From Flavobacterium aquicola (GTDB taxonomy: Bacteria; Bacteroidota; Bacteroidia; Flavobacteriales; Flavobacteriaceae): 64,000 bases of DNA. The notes below the pieces were generated by a model. That model saw only the letters and a list, made by a program, of their open reading frames with translations, had not been told where the DNA came from and searched no databases. The translations under genes were made by a program, and so were the position numbers. The DNA is taken from NCBI RefSeq assembly GCF_003385115.1, contig NZ_QUNI01000005.1, forward strand, positions 190,446 through 254,445, written 5' to 3'. This document shows, one piece after another, positions 7,611 through 15,612 of the stretch; position 1 is the first letter of the stretch; each line of letters starts with the position of its first letter.

Positions 7611-8147
7611 ATGTCAAAAACAAACAACTTCGTATTTTGGGGTCTTTATGTTGTGGCCTGGCTCATTTTTGTCGGCTTGTCGATTGAAGCAGGAGGATTA
7701 ATTGTAAATTTCTTTTTTAGTCTGTATAACCCTGAATTTGTCCAAAATCTTTATCAAAAACTGGATTTAATTGAAATGTATAAAGACAATAGATCAGCTT
7801 TTTTTGGCGTCTATAGTTTTATTCTAATCATTTCAATTTTAAAAGCCTGCCTGTTTTATACAGTTATCAGACTAATGCACAAAATGGATTTGTCAAAACC
7901 ATTCAGCAGTTTTGTTGAGAGACAAATTTCACAAGTGAGTTATTATACCCTTTCAATTGGACTGCTAAGCTACATTGCCAGACAGTCAGTTAAAAATTTA
8001 ATGCATCACGGTTTTGTTCCCGACAACTTAAACCAATTTTGGGCAGACAGTCAGGCATTTATTTTAATGGGAGCTGTAATTTATATTATTGCGACTATTT
8101 TCAAAAAAGGAGTAGATATTCAAAACGAAAATGATTTAACTGTATAA
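7611..8147 (+). CDS. DUF2975 membrane protein
   Basis: A 178-residue integral membrane protein with four hydrophobic segments: near residues 8-28 (FWGLYVVAWLIFVGL), 65-85 (VYSFILIISILKACLFY), 110-130 and 148-165. This is the DUF2975 layout. Its function is unknown. The ATG at 7611 fits the predicted promoter and begins MSKTNN; the longer open frame upstream overlaps the promoter. It ends 3 nt before an XRE regulator, the standard partner of DUF2975 genes, and the two form a bicistronic unit. Confidence 0.85.
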   Translation: MSKTNNFVFWGLYVVAWLIFVGLSIEAGGLIVNFFFSLYNPEFVQNLYQKLDLIEMYKDNRSAFFGVYSFILIISILKACLFYTVIRLMHKMDLSKPFSSFVERQISQVSYYTLSIGLLSYIARQSVKNLMHHGFVPDNLNQFWADSQAFILMGAVIYIIATIFKKGVDIQNENDLTV

Positions 8148-8150
8148 GCT

Positions 8151-8378
8151 ATGCCAATAATTGTAAACTTAGATGTGATGATGGCAAAGCGAAAAATTTC
8201 TTTGAATGAACTTTCTGAAAGAGTAGATTTGACATTGTCTAACCTTTCCATCTTAAAAACTGGAAAGGCAAAAGCAATCCGTTTCAGTACTTTAGAATCA
8301 ATCTGTAAAGCACTGGAATGTCAGCCTGGTGATATTTTGGAATATGTAGGTGACGAAAAAAAGGATAGCGAACCATGA
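8151..8378 (+). CDS. Small XRE/Cro-type transcriptional regulator
   Basis: A 75-residue protein that is essentially one helix-turn-helix domain (ISLNELSERVDLTLSNLSIL, FSTLESICKALECQPGDIL), like B. subtilis YozG. The ending CQPGDILEY is characteristic of this subfamily, which is nearly always found beside DUF2975 genes. It starts 3 nt after that gene and is certainly translated from the same message. It most likely regulates its own operon in response to a state sensed by the membrane partner; this is inference. Confidence 0.88.
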   Translation: MPIIVNLDVMMAKRKISLNELSERVDLTLSNLSILKTGKAKAIRFSTLESICKALECQPGDILEYVGDEKKDSEP

Positions 8379-8390
8379 CAGCATTGTGGC

Positions 8391-8490
8391 TAAATGGCTG
8401 TTTCTTATTCTTTCATTTTCCGAAAAAACTCATATCTTTAACAGAAAATAATCGTTCCGCTGGCGCCAATTATTGCCAAACTGCGGAACG
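8391..8490 (+). repeat. R2-type intergenic repeat (R2b) with hairpin
   Basis: Shares TTGTGGCTA and a TTTAACAGAAAATAATCGT core with repeat R2a. Its right end is a hairpin with perfect 8-bp arms, CGTTCCGC (8453-8460) and GCGGAACG (8483-8490), enclosing TGGC...GCCA. It lies between the XRE gene and the next cassette-like gene, and has no clear GTTRRRY box. Confidence 0.5.
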
Positions 8491-8540
8491 CTGATTACTA
8501 TTTTAGAGAACCCATAAACCATAACAGCAACAAGATAAAA

Positions 8541-9863
8541 ATGAAAAAAACAATCTTAACAACAGTATTACTTTTACTATTAGGTCAAATAGGATTTGCT
8601 CAAACAAATTTTGACAAAATAAAATTGGATAATTACTTTAATGCACTTGAAGCGAATAATAAGTTTATGGGAAGTGTTGCCGTTTCACAAAATGGTGAGA
8701 TCATTTACACAAAATCAATGGGATTTGCTGACGTTGAAAAAAATGTTAAAGCAACCAAAAATTCGAAATACAGAATTGGTTCAATTTCTAAATCGTTCAC
8801 GACAGTTTTGATTTTAAAAGCAGCCGAAGATAAAAAGCTAGACTTAAGCCAAACTATTGATAAATGGTTTCCAATAATTAAAAACGCTGATAAAATATCA
8901 GTAAAACAATTGCTTAGTCATAGAAGCGGGATACACAATTTCACAAATGATAATGACTATCTTACTTGGAACACACAGCCAAAGACAGAAAAAGAAATGC
9001 TTGAAATTATAGCAAAAGGAGGCAGCGATTTTGAGCCGGACAGCAAAGCAGAATACAGTAATTCAAACTTTGTGCTTTTGACTTATATTTTAGAAAAAAC
9101 GTATTCAAAATCGTATTCTGACTTATTGCAGCAATATATTGCAAAGCCACTTGGTTTGACAAATACGTATGTTTTTGGAAAAATTAACACCAGCAAAAGT
9201 GAATGTAGATCATACAACTTTGCAGGAACTTGGAAGGTAGTAACTGAAACCGACTTTACAATTCCGTTAGGTGCGGGGGCAATAATTTCCACGCCAAGTG
9301 ACTTGACAAAATTCGCGGATGATTTGTTTGGAGGTAAACTTTTAAAACCGGAAAGTCTTGAAATAATGAAAACTATTAAGGATGGTTACGGAATTGGTTT
9401 GTTTCAAATGCCTTTCCATGAAAAGATGGGTTATGGACATAATGGAGGAATTGACGGTTTTAGTTCTGTTTATTCTCATTTCGCAGAGGACAAAATTTCA
9501 TATGCTTTAATTACAAACGGAACAAAGTTAAATATGAACGATATTTCCATTGCTGTTTTAAGTGCAGTTTACGGCAAACCTTACGACATACCAGTTTTCA
9601 CAACGTACAGCTTGACTTCGGAAGAAGTTGATAAGTATTTGGGCGTTTATGCTTCCGCAGAAATCCAATTTAAAATTACATTCACAAAAGATGGAAATGC
9701 TTTAATCGCACAAGGCACAGGACAGCCGGCATTCTCTCTAGAAGCAACAGAAAAAGACAAATTTAAGTTTGACCAAGCAGGAGCGAAATTTGAATTTAAT
9801 CCGACAGAAAAGACAATGATTTTATTTCAAGGCGGTGGGCAGATTAAATTTACGAAAGAATAA
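8541..9863 (+). CDS. Exported serine hydrolase (beta-lactamase family, S12)
   Basis: A 440-residue secreted hydrolase with a signal peptide (MKKTILTTVLLLLLGQIGFA, cleaved after FAQ). Motifs are SISK (Ser81, Lys84), YSN (Tyr172) and GHNGG near 298, the last replacing HTGG with HNGG as in many alkaline D-peptidase/esterase relatives. Residues from about 350 onward form a beta-rich C-terminal domain (YLGVYASAEIQFKITFTKDG) of the DUF3471-like type. It is only distantly related to the serine hydrolase at 5954-7447. It stands alone between two intergenic repeats, in cassette style. The substrate is unknown. Confidence 0.88.
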   Translation: MKKTILTTVLLLLLGQIGFAQTNFDKIKLDNYFNALEANNKFMGSVAVSQNGEIIYTKSMGFADVEKNVKATKNSKYRIGSISKSFTTVLILKAAEDKKLDLSQTIDKWFPIIKNADKISVKQLLSHRSGIHNFTNDNDYLTWNTQPKTEKEMLEIIAKGGSDFEPDSKAEYSNSNFVLLTYILEKTYSKSYSDLLQQYIAKPLGLTNTYVFGKINTSKSECRSYNFAGTWKVVTETDFTIPLGAGAIISTPSDLTKFADDLFGGKLLKPESLEIMKTIKDGYGIGLFQMPFHEKMGYGHNGGIDGFSSVYSHFAEDKISYALITNGTKLNMNDISIAVLSAVYGKPYDIPVFTTYSLTSEEVDKYLGVYASAEIQFKITFTKDGNALIAQGTGQPAFSLEATEKDKFKFDQAGAKFEFNPTEKTMILFQGGGQIKFTKE

Positions 9864-9874
9864 AAAAAGCATCC

Positions 9875-10043
9875 ATAAGCTGCTTCAACGGATTTGGGCA
9901 ATAAATATGATGGAACGCTAGTTATATATTAGTGATGATTTGCTTCTTCTGCTCGTTATCGTTCAGGTTGTAAATCCGAAGAAGAGGCTTATTTAATCTC
10001 AGTTTTACAGCAGCAGTTGGTACATTATAAGCCATGTTAGATG
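9875..10043 (+). repeat. Diverged R1 repeat (R1e)
   Basis: The left part CTTCAACGGATTTGGGCAAT and a right part AAATCCGAAGAAGAGGCTTATTTAAT match R1a, but the middle is expanded. The right end carries CAGCAGCAGTTGG and then GTTAGAT (10036-10042), which fits the integron core GTTRRRY. The next ATG lies 65 nt after that G. Confidence 0.55.
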
Positions 10044-10100
10044 ATATTTAAGTTTCCCGGATAATCAAAAATTTGAAAGATTAATCTAAAATTTAGCGTT

Positions 10101-10559
10101 ATGACAAAGTTACAATACACAATAAATATCAACGCACCTGTTGCCAAGATATATGATTTAATGCTTGGTATTAGCAGTAAATCAACTTATGAAGAATGGA
10201 CATCTTTGTTTAACCCTACATCTACCTATGAAGGAAGCTGGGACAAGGGAAGTAAAATTCTATTTATTGGAGTCGATGAGAAAGGAGAAAAGGGAGGTAT
10301 GGTTTCCAGGATAGCTGAAAATATTCCCAATAAATTTGTTTCTACTCAGCATTATGGGCTTTTAAAAGCTGACAAGGAAATTACGGAAGGACCTGAAGTA
10401 GAAAAATGGGCAAATGGATTTGAAAAATATACTTTTGAAGAGAATAATGGGACTACCAAAGTTATTGTTGACTTAGACACCTCTGAAGATTTTTTAGATT
10501 ATATGAACGAAGCCTATCCAAAAGCACTCGACAAGCTGAAAGAAATTTGTGAAAAATAA
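10101..10559 (+). CDS. SRPBCC (START-like) domain protein
   Basis: A 152-residue single-domain protein of the SRPBCC/Bet v1 superfamily, whose members bind small hydrophobic ligands in a deep cavity. It opens LQYTININAPVAKIYDLML, has the early tryptophan segment EEWTSLFNPTSTYEGSW and a central FVSTQHYG strand, and ends with the long C-terminal helix NEAYPKALDKLKEICE. This is the layout of polyketide-cyclase/AHSA1-type proteins. There is no signal peptide. The ligand is unknown. It is the last gene in the repeat-separated cluster and is followed by a truncated R1 repeat. Confidence 0.82.
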   Translation: MTKLQYTININAPVAKIYDLMLGISSKSTYEEWTSLFNPTSTYEGSWDKGSKILFIGVDEKGEKGGMVSRIAENIPNKFVSTQHYGLLKADKEITEGPEVEKWANGFEKYTFEENNGTTKVIVDLDTSEDFLDYMNEAYPKALDKLKEICEK

Positions 10560-10599
10560 AGAATTGCAAGAATATTTTAAAACATAAAAAAGAAACACA

Positions 10600-10690
10600 G
10601 CCTAATAACAGCCACAACATCGGATTTGGAGAATTTGATTAATTGGAAAGGGATGTTTTTTTTGGGAGATTATGTAAAGAGATTTTAGTC
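10600..10690 (+). repeat. Partial R1 repeat (R1f)
   Basis: The left arm AACAGCCACAACATCGGATTTGG and parts of the loop (TTAATTGGAAAGGGATG) match R1a/b. The right arm is lost apart from a TTTAGTCC remnant. It marks the end of the repeat-separated gene cluster. Confidence 0.55.
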
Positions 10691-10712
10691 CAGCATATAT
10701 TTTATAAACTAT

Positions 10713-10758
10713 AAAAAAACCACCAAGTAAGACACATAAATCTTATCTGGTGGTTTTT
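10713..10758 (-). terminator. Intrinsic terminator of the glucosidase gene
   Basis: AAAAACCACC and GGTGGTTTTT form a stem of 10 bp around an AT-rich loop, with a run of A on the plus strand giving a U-tract on the minus strand. It lies 15 nt beyond the stop of the glucosidase gene. Confidence 0.75.
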
Positions 10759-10772
10759 AAATATTATATAAT

Positions 10773-13433
10773 TTATTTTTTCTCTTCACTCAAATGCCTG
10801 ATAATTTCGGCAATCAATCCAGTCCATCCTGTTTGGTGATTGGCTCCTAAACCTTTGCCGGTATCTCCGTCAAAGTATTCAAAAAACAAATGATTTTTAT
10901 TGAAGAGCGGATCTTCCTGAAACTTTTTGTATTCGCCGTACATTGGAATTTTTGTATTGGTATTGGGTACAAACAGTTTTAATAAACGCTCGGCTACACC
11001 TTCGGCTGCTTCCTGTAAATTTACTAATTCACCAGATCCGGCAGGGAATTCAACTTTGAAATCTTTTCCGTAATAACCATGAAATTTTTCTAGGGAATCC
11101 AATATCAGATAATTCATTGGGAACCAGATTGGACCTCTCCAATTGGAATTACCGCCAAACATATCTCCGGTAGCTTCGGCTGGCGTATAGTCTACTTGAA
11201 TAGTTCCGCCGTCATGCTTGAATTTATAAGGATGATCTTTATGGTATTTAGATAAAGACCGTACACCAAAATCAGACAGAAATTCTTTTTCGTCAAACAT
11301 ACGCTTGAGGATCATTTTCATTCTATGTCCTCTAAGTGTAGAGAGTAAACGCGTTTCTCCTTTTCCGGGATTGTACCAGCTGGATACCAGACTTGCTAAG
11401 TCGGGACGGTTTTTCAAGACCCATTCTACACGACGCCTGAATATTGGGAGTTTTTCCAGCAGATCTGGAGTTAATACCTCGACAGCAAATAATGGAATTA
11501 ATCCCACCATCGAACGAATTTTTAATAATTCGGCATCTCCATTTGCTTTGTGGAGCATGTCGTAATAAAATTGATCATCTTCATCCCAAAGGCTTACTTT
11601 ATTGTCTCCTAAGGATTGCATTGCTCCAGAAATATGGAGAAAATGCTCAAAGAATTTGGAAGCCATATCCTGATAAACAGGATTTTTTAATGAAATTTCG
11701 CAGGCTATCCGCAACATATTTAAGCAGTACATTGCCATCCAGCCAGTTCCGTCGGCTTGTTCTAAGTGACCTCCTGTTGGCAGATCGGCAGATCGGTCAA
11801 ATACCCCAATATTGTCCATTCCAAGGAATCCTCCTCCAAAAATATTGTTGCCGTTTTCATCTTTCAAATTAACCCACCATGTGAAATTGAGAAGCAGTTT
11901 GTGAAAAATACGTTCCAGGAAAACCGTATCACCAACGCCATTATTAGCTTCTTTATCAATCTCATATACTTTCCAGGTAGCCCACGCGTGAACAGGCGGA
12001 TTAACATCCGAGAAGGACCACTCATAAGCAGGAATCTGTCCATTGGGATGCATATAATATTCGCGGAGGATAACCAGTAATTGCCTTTTGGCAAAGTCAG
12101 GATCCAATCTTGCAAGAGGCAGGCAATGAAAAGCTAAATCCCAAGCTGCAAACCATGGGTATTCCCATTTGTCCGGCATCGAGAGAATGTTGGAAGTGTA
12201 CATGTGTTTCCAAGAGCTGTTGCGTCCTTCTTTGCGGTTGGCATCAGGCCGTGGTGTCGACGGATCGCCTTTTAACCATTCAAAAACATTATAGTAATAC
12301 CATTGTTTTGTCCAGAGCATGCCAGCATAAGCCTGCCGCTGAATGGATTTTAATTTTTCATCTTTAACTCCTTTTTGGATAGTATGATAAAATTCATCCG
12401 CTTCATCTATTCTTTTTTTGAAAATAGCATCAAAATCTTCAAAGGCATCTTCTAGAGTAGTATTGACAAACCTCAGGCGGTATTCCTTTTTGCCGTTAGC
12501 AGGAATAATATCATTATAATGTGCAGCCGCCTTGGTGCCAATAGCTTCTGGATTAATACTGTTTTTTTTATTATTGATGATATAATCGTTAATTCCATCT
12601 TTGGCATAAGCGGATTGTGCAGGTGATTTATAAAGCCTTTCAAAATTAGTTTTATTATCGCAAAACAATAAATCTTTGGCATATTCAGCATATAAATTAA
12701 AAGAGCCGACCAAACGGTGCTGTACTTCAATATGTGATTTTTCTACTCCTGTTAAGGTAGGTTTGTGTTTGTAATTTTCGTATCCCCAGCTCCATGTGTT
12801 TCTAAACCAAATTGTTGGTAATACAGTAATAGGTGCAGCAATTTTTGAACGGTTTTCTACCGTAACCTTGATTAATATGTCTTGTTCGTCGGCTTTGGCA
12901 TGTTCTATAGTAATGTCAAAATATTCGTCATTGTCAAAAATACCCGTGTCTAGCAGTTCGTATTCTGGTTCTTGACGGCTCCGTTTTTTGCTTTCCTGAA
13001 TTAATTTTTCATATGGAAATGCTGCATGAGGATATTTATACAGCATTTTTTGATAGGAATGAGTAGGGGTAGCGTCCTGATAGTAATAAATTTCTTTAAC
13101 ATCCTCACCGTGATTGGTTTCGGATGGTGTTAAGCCAAACAAACGTTCTTTTAATATGTGGTCTTTGTGATTCCAAAAAGCAAAAGCCAGGCAGATATGC
13201 TGTTTGTTATCTGAAATTCCTGCTATGCCTTCCTCACCCCAGCGGTAGGCTTTGGAGCGTGCCATATCGTGAGTAGTGCTTCCCCATGCATAACCGCTTT
13301 GAGAGTAATCTTCCCTAACGGTTCCCCATTGTCTTTCGGATAAATAGGGACCCCATTTTTTCCAGCCTTTGTTGTCGGTTCTTAATCCTAATCGTGCTTT
13401 TTCAGCGCCTTTTTCTGCATCAATTTCTGGCAT
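10773..13433 (-). CDS. GH63-like (MGH1-type) glucosidase
   Basis: An 886-residue cytoplasmic protein (no signal peptide) of the alpha-toroid glycoside hydrolase group related to GH63 and mannosylglycerate hydrolase. The N terminus KARLGLRTDNKGWKKWGPYL and the RQWGTVREDYS motif are typical. A central block WEYPWFAAWDLAFHCLPLA and late motifs GWMAMYC, SLWDEDDQFYYD and NSNWRGPIWFPMNYL make up the barrel and catalytic core. Members hydrolyse alpha-glucosides or related storage glycans; the exact substrate here cannot be told. It stands alone with its own terminator, next to the threonine dehydrogenase gene on the same strand but 248 nt apart. Confidence 0.85.
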   Translation of the reverse strand: MPEIDAEKGAEKARLGLRTDNKGWKKWGPYLSERQWGTVREDYSQSGYAWGSTTHDMARSKAYRWGEEGIAGISDNKQHICLAFAFWNHKDHILKERLFGLTPSETNHGEDVKEIYYYQDATPTHSYQKMLYKYPHAAFPYEKLIQESKKRSRQEPEYELLDTGIFDNDEYFDITIEHAKADEQDILIKVTVENRSKIAAPITVLPTIWFRNTWSWGYENYKHKPTLTGVEKSHIEVQHRLVGSFNLYAEYAKDLLFCDNKTNFERLYKSPAQSAYAKDGINDYIINNKKNSINPEAIGTKAAAHYNDIIPANGKKEYRLRFVNTTLEDAFEDFDAIFKKRIDEADEFYHTIQKGVKDEKLKSIQRQAYAGMLWTKQWYYYNVFEWLKGDPSTPRPDANRKEGRNSSWKHMYTSNILSMPDKWEYPWFAAWDLAFHCLPLARLDPDFAKRQLLVILREYYMHPNGQIPAYEWSFSDVNPPVHAWATWKVYEIDKEANNGVGDTVFLERIFHKLLLNFTWWVNLKDENGNNIFGGGFLGMDNIGVFDRSADLPTGGHLEQADGTGWMAMYCLNMLRIACEISLKNPVYQDMASKFFEHFLHISGAMQSLGDNKVSLWDEDDQFYYDMLHKANGDAELLKIRSMVGLIPLFAVEVLTPDLLEKLPIFRRRVEWVLKNRPDLASLVSSWYNPGKGETRLLSTLRGHRMKMILKRMFDEKEFLSDFGVRSLSKYHKDHPYKFKHDGGTIQVDYTPAEATGDMFGGNSNWRGPIWFPMNYLILDSLEKFHGYYGKDFKVEFPAGSGELVNLQEAAEGVAERLLKLFVPNTNTKIPMYGEYKKFQEDPLFNKNHLFFEYFDGDTGKGLGANHQTGWTGLIAEIIRHLSEEKK

Positions 13434-13681
13434 ACCGTAACTAATTTGATTCTTAATTGCAATTTAAATAAATCGCACGTAAAAGTACCTATAGATTTGA
13501 CAAAAATCAGCGGGGATAATTACTCAAACGATATTTGTGAATAGTTTTATTTATTGAATTATAATAACCTCAGAATTTGCTTAAGTTTTTTAAATATGAC
13601 AAATAAAAGATTAGCACAAACCTCACTATAAATTAGTGTTTTTCCTTTTATGCAGTACACTCAAATACAAGAAAGAATGTG

Positions 13682-14644
13682 TTACTGCAAATCAGTATTG
13701 TATTGCGGAGCGAGGTTTTTCAGCATTTCGGCAGTCATCGTTTCCAAATCAAATTTGTGATTCCAGCCCCAGTCTTCTCTCGCTCGGGAATCGTCGATAC
13801 TGGCAGGCCAGCTGTCGGCAATTTTTTGACGGAAGTCCGGTGCGTACGTTACTTCGAGGTCCGGTATGTTTTTTTTGATTTCGGCAGCAATTTCGGTTGG
13901 AGTGAAACTGATGGCGGCAAGATTATAAGAAGAGCGGATCTTGATTTCTTCAACAGGAGCTTTCATGATGTTGATGGTAGCAGCAATGGCGTCGTCCATG
14001 TACATCATTGGCATTTTGGTTTCGGAGGTCAAAAAGCATTCGTATTTTTTATCAGAAAGTGCTTTGTGGTAAATGTCTACGGCATAGTCAGTCGTTCCTC
14101 CTCCGGGCAGTGTCGTCCAGCTGATTAGTCCAGGATAACGGATGCTTCGAACATCGACACCAAACATATTATGGTAATATTCGCACCATCTTTCTCCAGC
14201 CTGTTTGCTGATTCCGTATACTGTGGAAGGTTCCATTATGGTATATTGCGGCGTATTTTCTTTGGGAGTTGTCGGTCCAAAAACGGCGATACTCGAAGGC
14301 CAGAAAATCTTTTTTATTTTTTTTGCTTTCGCCAAATTTAAGACATGAAACAATGAATTCATGTTCAGATCCCAAGCAAAAGCAGGATTTTTTTCGGCTG
14401 TTGCCGATAGCAGTGCGGCCATCAGATATATATCGGTAATCTGGTGGATTTCTACTAAATGTTCAATTTGGTTAAAATCCAAAGCATTAATTACTTCAAA
14501 AGGACCCGAATTGACGACATCGTTATTCAGTTTTCGAATATCGGAAGCAATCACATTATCAGTTCCATAAATCGCTCTGAGCTGATGGGTCAGTTCTGTG
14601 CCTATTTGCCCGCAAGCGCCTATAATTAATATTTTTGGATTCAT
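13682..14644 (-). CDS. tdh: SDR-type NAD-dependent L-threonine 3-dehydrogenase
   Basis: A 320-residue extended short-chain dehydrogenase. It oxidises L-threonine to 2-amino-3-ketobutyrate with NAD+, the first step of threonine breakdown to glycine. The Rossmann motif GACGQIG is at residues 8-14 and the catalytic YGISK is near 145. The segment PGLISWTTLPGGGTTDYAVD is specific to the SDR-type threonine dehydrogenases described from Flavobacterium and Cupriavidus, distinct from the zinc-dependent Tdh of E. coli. It is monocistronic with a TATATTTG box 21 nt upstream of the ATG. Confidence 0.92.
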   Translation of the reverse strand: MNPKILIIGACGQIGTELTHQLRAIYGTDNVIASDIRKLNNDVVNSGPFEVINALDFNQIEHLVEIHQITDIYLMAALLSATAEKNPAFAWDLNMNSLFHVLNLAKAKKIKKIFWPSSIAVFGPTTPKENTPQYTIMEPSTVYGISKQAGERWCEYYHNMFGVDVRSIRYPGLISWTTLPGGGTTDYAVDIYHKALSDKKYECFLTSETKMPMMYMDDAIAATINIMKAPVEEIKIRSSYNLAAISFTPTEIAAEIKKNIPDLEVTYAPDFRQKIADSWPASIDDSRAREDWGWNHKFDLETMTAEMLKNLAPQYNTDLQ

Positions 14645-14664
14645 ATCAAAAGGGTTTTATGTTG

Positions 14665-14672
14665 CAAATATA
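14665..14672 (-). promoter_or_regulatory. Probable -7 box of tdh
   Basis: On the minus strand TATATTTG matches TAnnTTTG and lies 20 nt upstream of the tdh ATG. No good TTG -33 box is present at the expected distance. Confidence 0.5.
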
Positions 14673-14880
14673 ACGATTTCGCAAAATGTAACATGTAAAT
14701 ACTTTATTTTTTATGAATTTTATAAAAAAATAATCTAAAAATTTTTATATCGTAATTGTGATCCGATTAAGAGATGGGCTGTTTACTGGATATTTTAATG
14801 TATATTTAATTATTTGCATTGATTTTTGGAATTGGTTTTTGTCATTGAAATTGTTATTGATTTTGTCATTGATATTACTA

Positions 14881-14910
14881 TTGTCATTGCCATTGATATT
14901 TGTAACTTTG
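14881..14910 (+). promoter_or_regulatory. Promoter of the lipoprotein-mfd operon
   Basis: TTG at 14881-14883 and TAACTTTG at 14903-14910 are 19 nt apart, an ideal Bacteroidota promoter. Transcription would start near 14916, about 14 nt before the ATG. The preceding 70 bp (about 14813-14895) is an imperfect ATTG/ATTGATTTTGTC iteration, so several more TTG triplets lie just upstream. Confidence 0.75.
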
Positions 14911-14929
14911 CGTTCAAATAATTTAGGAA

Positions 14930-15604
14930 ATGAACAATAAATTAGCACTGTTTTTTTTGGTGATTTTAATGCAGTTTTCGTGTAACAATAACGATACGCG
15001 TCTTGCTGATCAATTAAGAGATGCAAAAAAGAAAGAAGTAATTTTTACCAATATAAAAAAAGGCTGGAATTTTTTTGACACACCAATCAATGAAACCTCA
15101 GAAGCTACTGTAAAGACATGGCAGCAATGGCGTGAGTTTATGGATGAACTCGCCAAAAAACCAAAGAAAACAATTGGCGATTTCCAGAAGAAATCCAAAA
15201 TGCTGTCAACTAAAGTAATGGCTTTGAATACTAATATTCCCGCTCAATTTGACACACCGCAGATAAGAAGCAGAATTGCTACTTTGATTACACAGGTCCG
15301 AATGCTGGATTTGTATATAAACTTGACTGATATCTCCGATAAAAAAGTAGTAAAACTTGTTGCAGAAATTAATATAGAACTGGTTTCTCTGCAGAGACAG
15401 ATGGATAAAATCGTTGAGAAAAGCAAGATTCCAATGGAGACAGGAGAATCTGAATTGTTACAGATGATTATGGACACTACTAGAGCAATACCTTCTGGAA
15501 GCCCAATGATGCCTGGGAATCCTGGTAATAACGGAATACCTGAAAAATATCATACAATGCCTAGTAATCCTGGAGGAACAGCTAGTCCAAAAAATCCAAA
15601 CTAA
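14930..15604 (+). CDS. Hypothetical lipoprotein upstream of mfd
   Basis: A 224-residue predicted lipoprotein: leader with Met-Gln-Phe-Ser-Cys (Cys18) followed by NNNDTRLADQLRDAKKKE. Residues 35-165 look mostly helical (KTWQQWREFMDELAKK, VRMLDLYINLTDIS, INIELVSLQRQMDKI). The last 45 residues are Pro/Gly/Asn-rich and probably disordered. I do not recognise a characterised family. It has a strong promoter and ends 8 nt before the start of mfd, so the two are co-transcribed, although a surface lipoprotein and a repair helicase have no obvious common job. Confidence 0.75.
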   Translation: MNNKLALFFLVILMQFSCNNNDTRLADQLRDAKKKEVIFTNIKKGWNFFDTPINETSEATVKTWQQWREFMDELAKKPKKTIGDFQKKSKMLSTKVMALNTNIPAQFDTPQIRSRIATLITQVRMLDLYINLTDISDKKVVKLVAEINIELVSLQRQMDKIVEKSKIPMETGESELLQMIMDTTRAIPSGSPMMPGNPGNNGIPEKYHTMPSNPGGTASPKNPN

Positions 15605-15612
15605 GCAAAATC

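Noticed and set aside
5954..9863. The two serine hydrolases as beta-lactamase resistance genes
   Set aside because: They have S12-type motifs shared with esterases and peptidases, and no resistance-specific features can be seen.
11305..12367. Several plus-strand open frames of 80-140 codons within the glucosidase gene
   Set aside because: They are antisense shadows of a well conserved 886-residue protein and have no domain or promoter of their own.
13679..14128. Plus-strand 149-codon frame opposite tdh
   Set aside because: It is antisense to a confidently identified enzyme and its composition (Phe/Arg/Ser/Val-rich) is that of a complement frame.
14745..15026. Minus-strand 93-codon frame rich in Asn and Lys upstream of the mfd operon
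   Set aside because: It is produced by the ATTG-rich iteration read in reverse (NINGNDNSNINDKINNN) and overlaps the promoter and start of the real gene.
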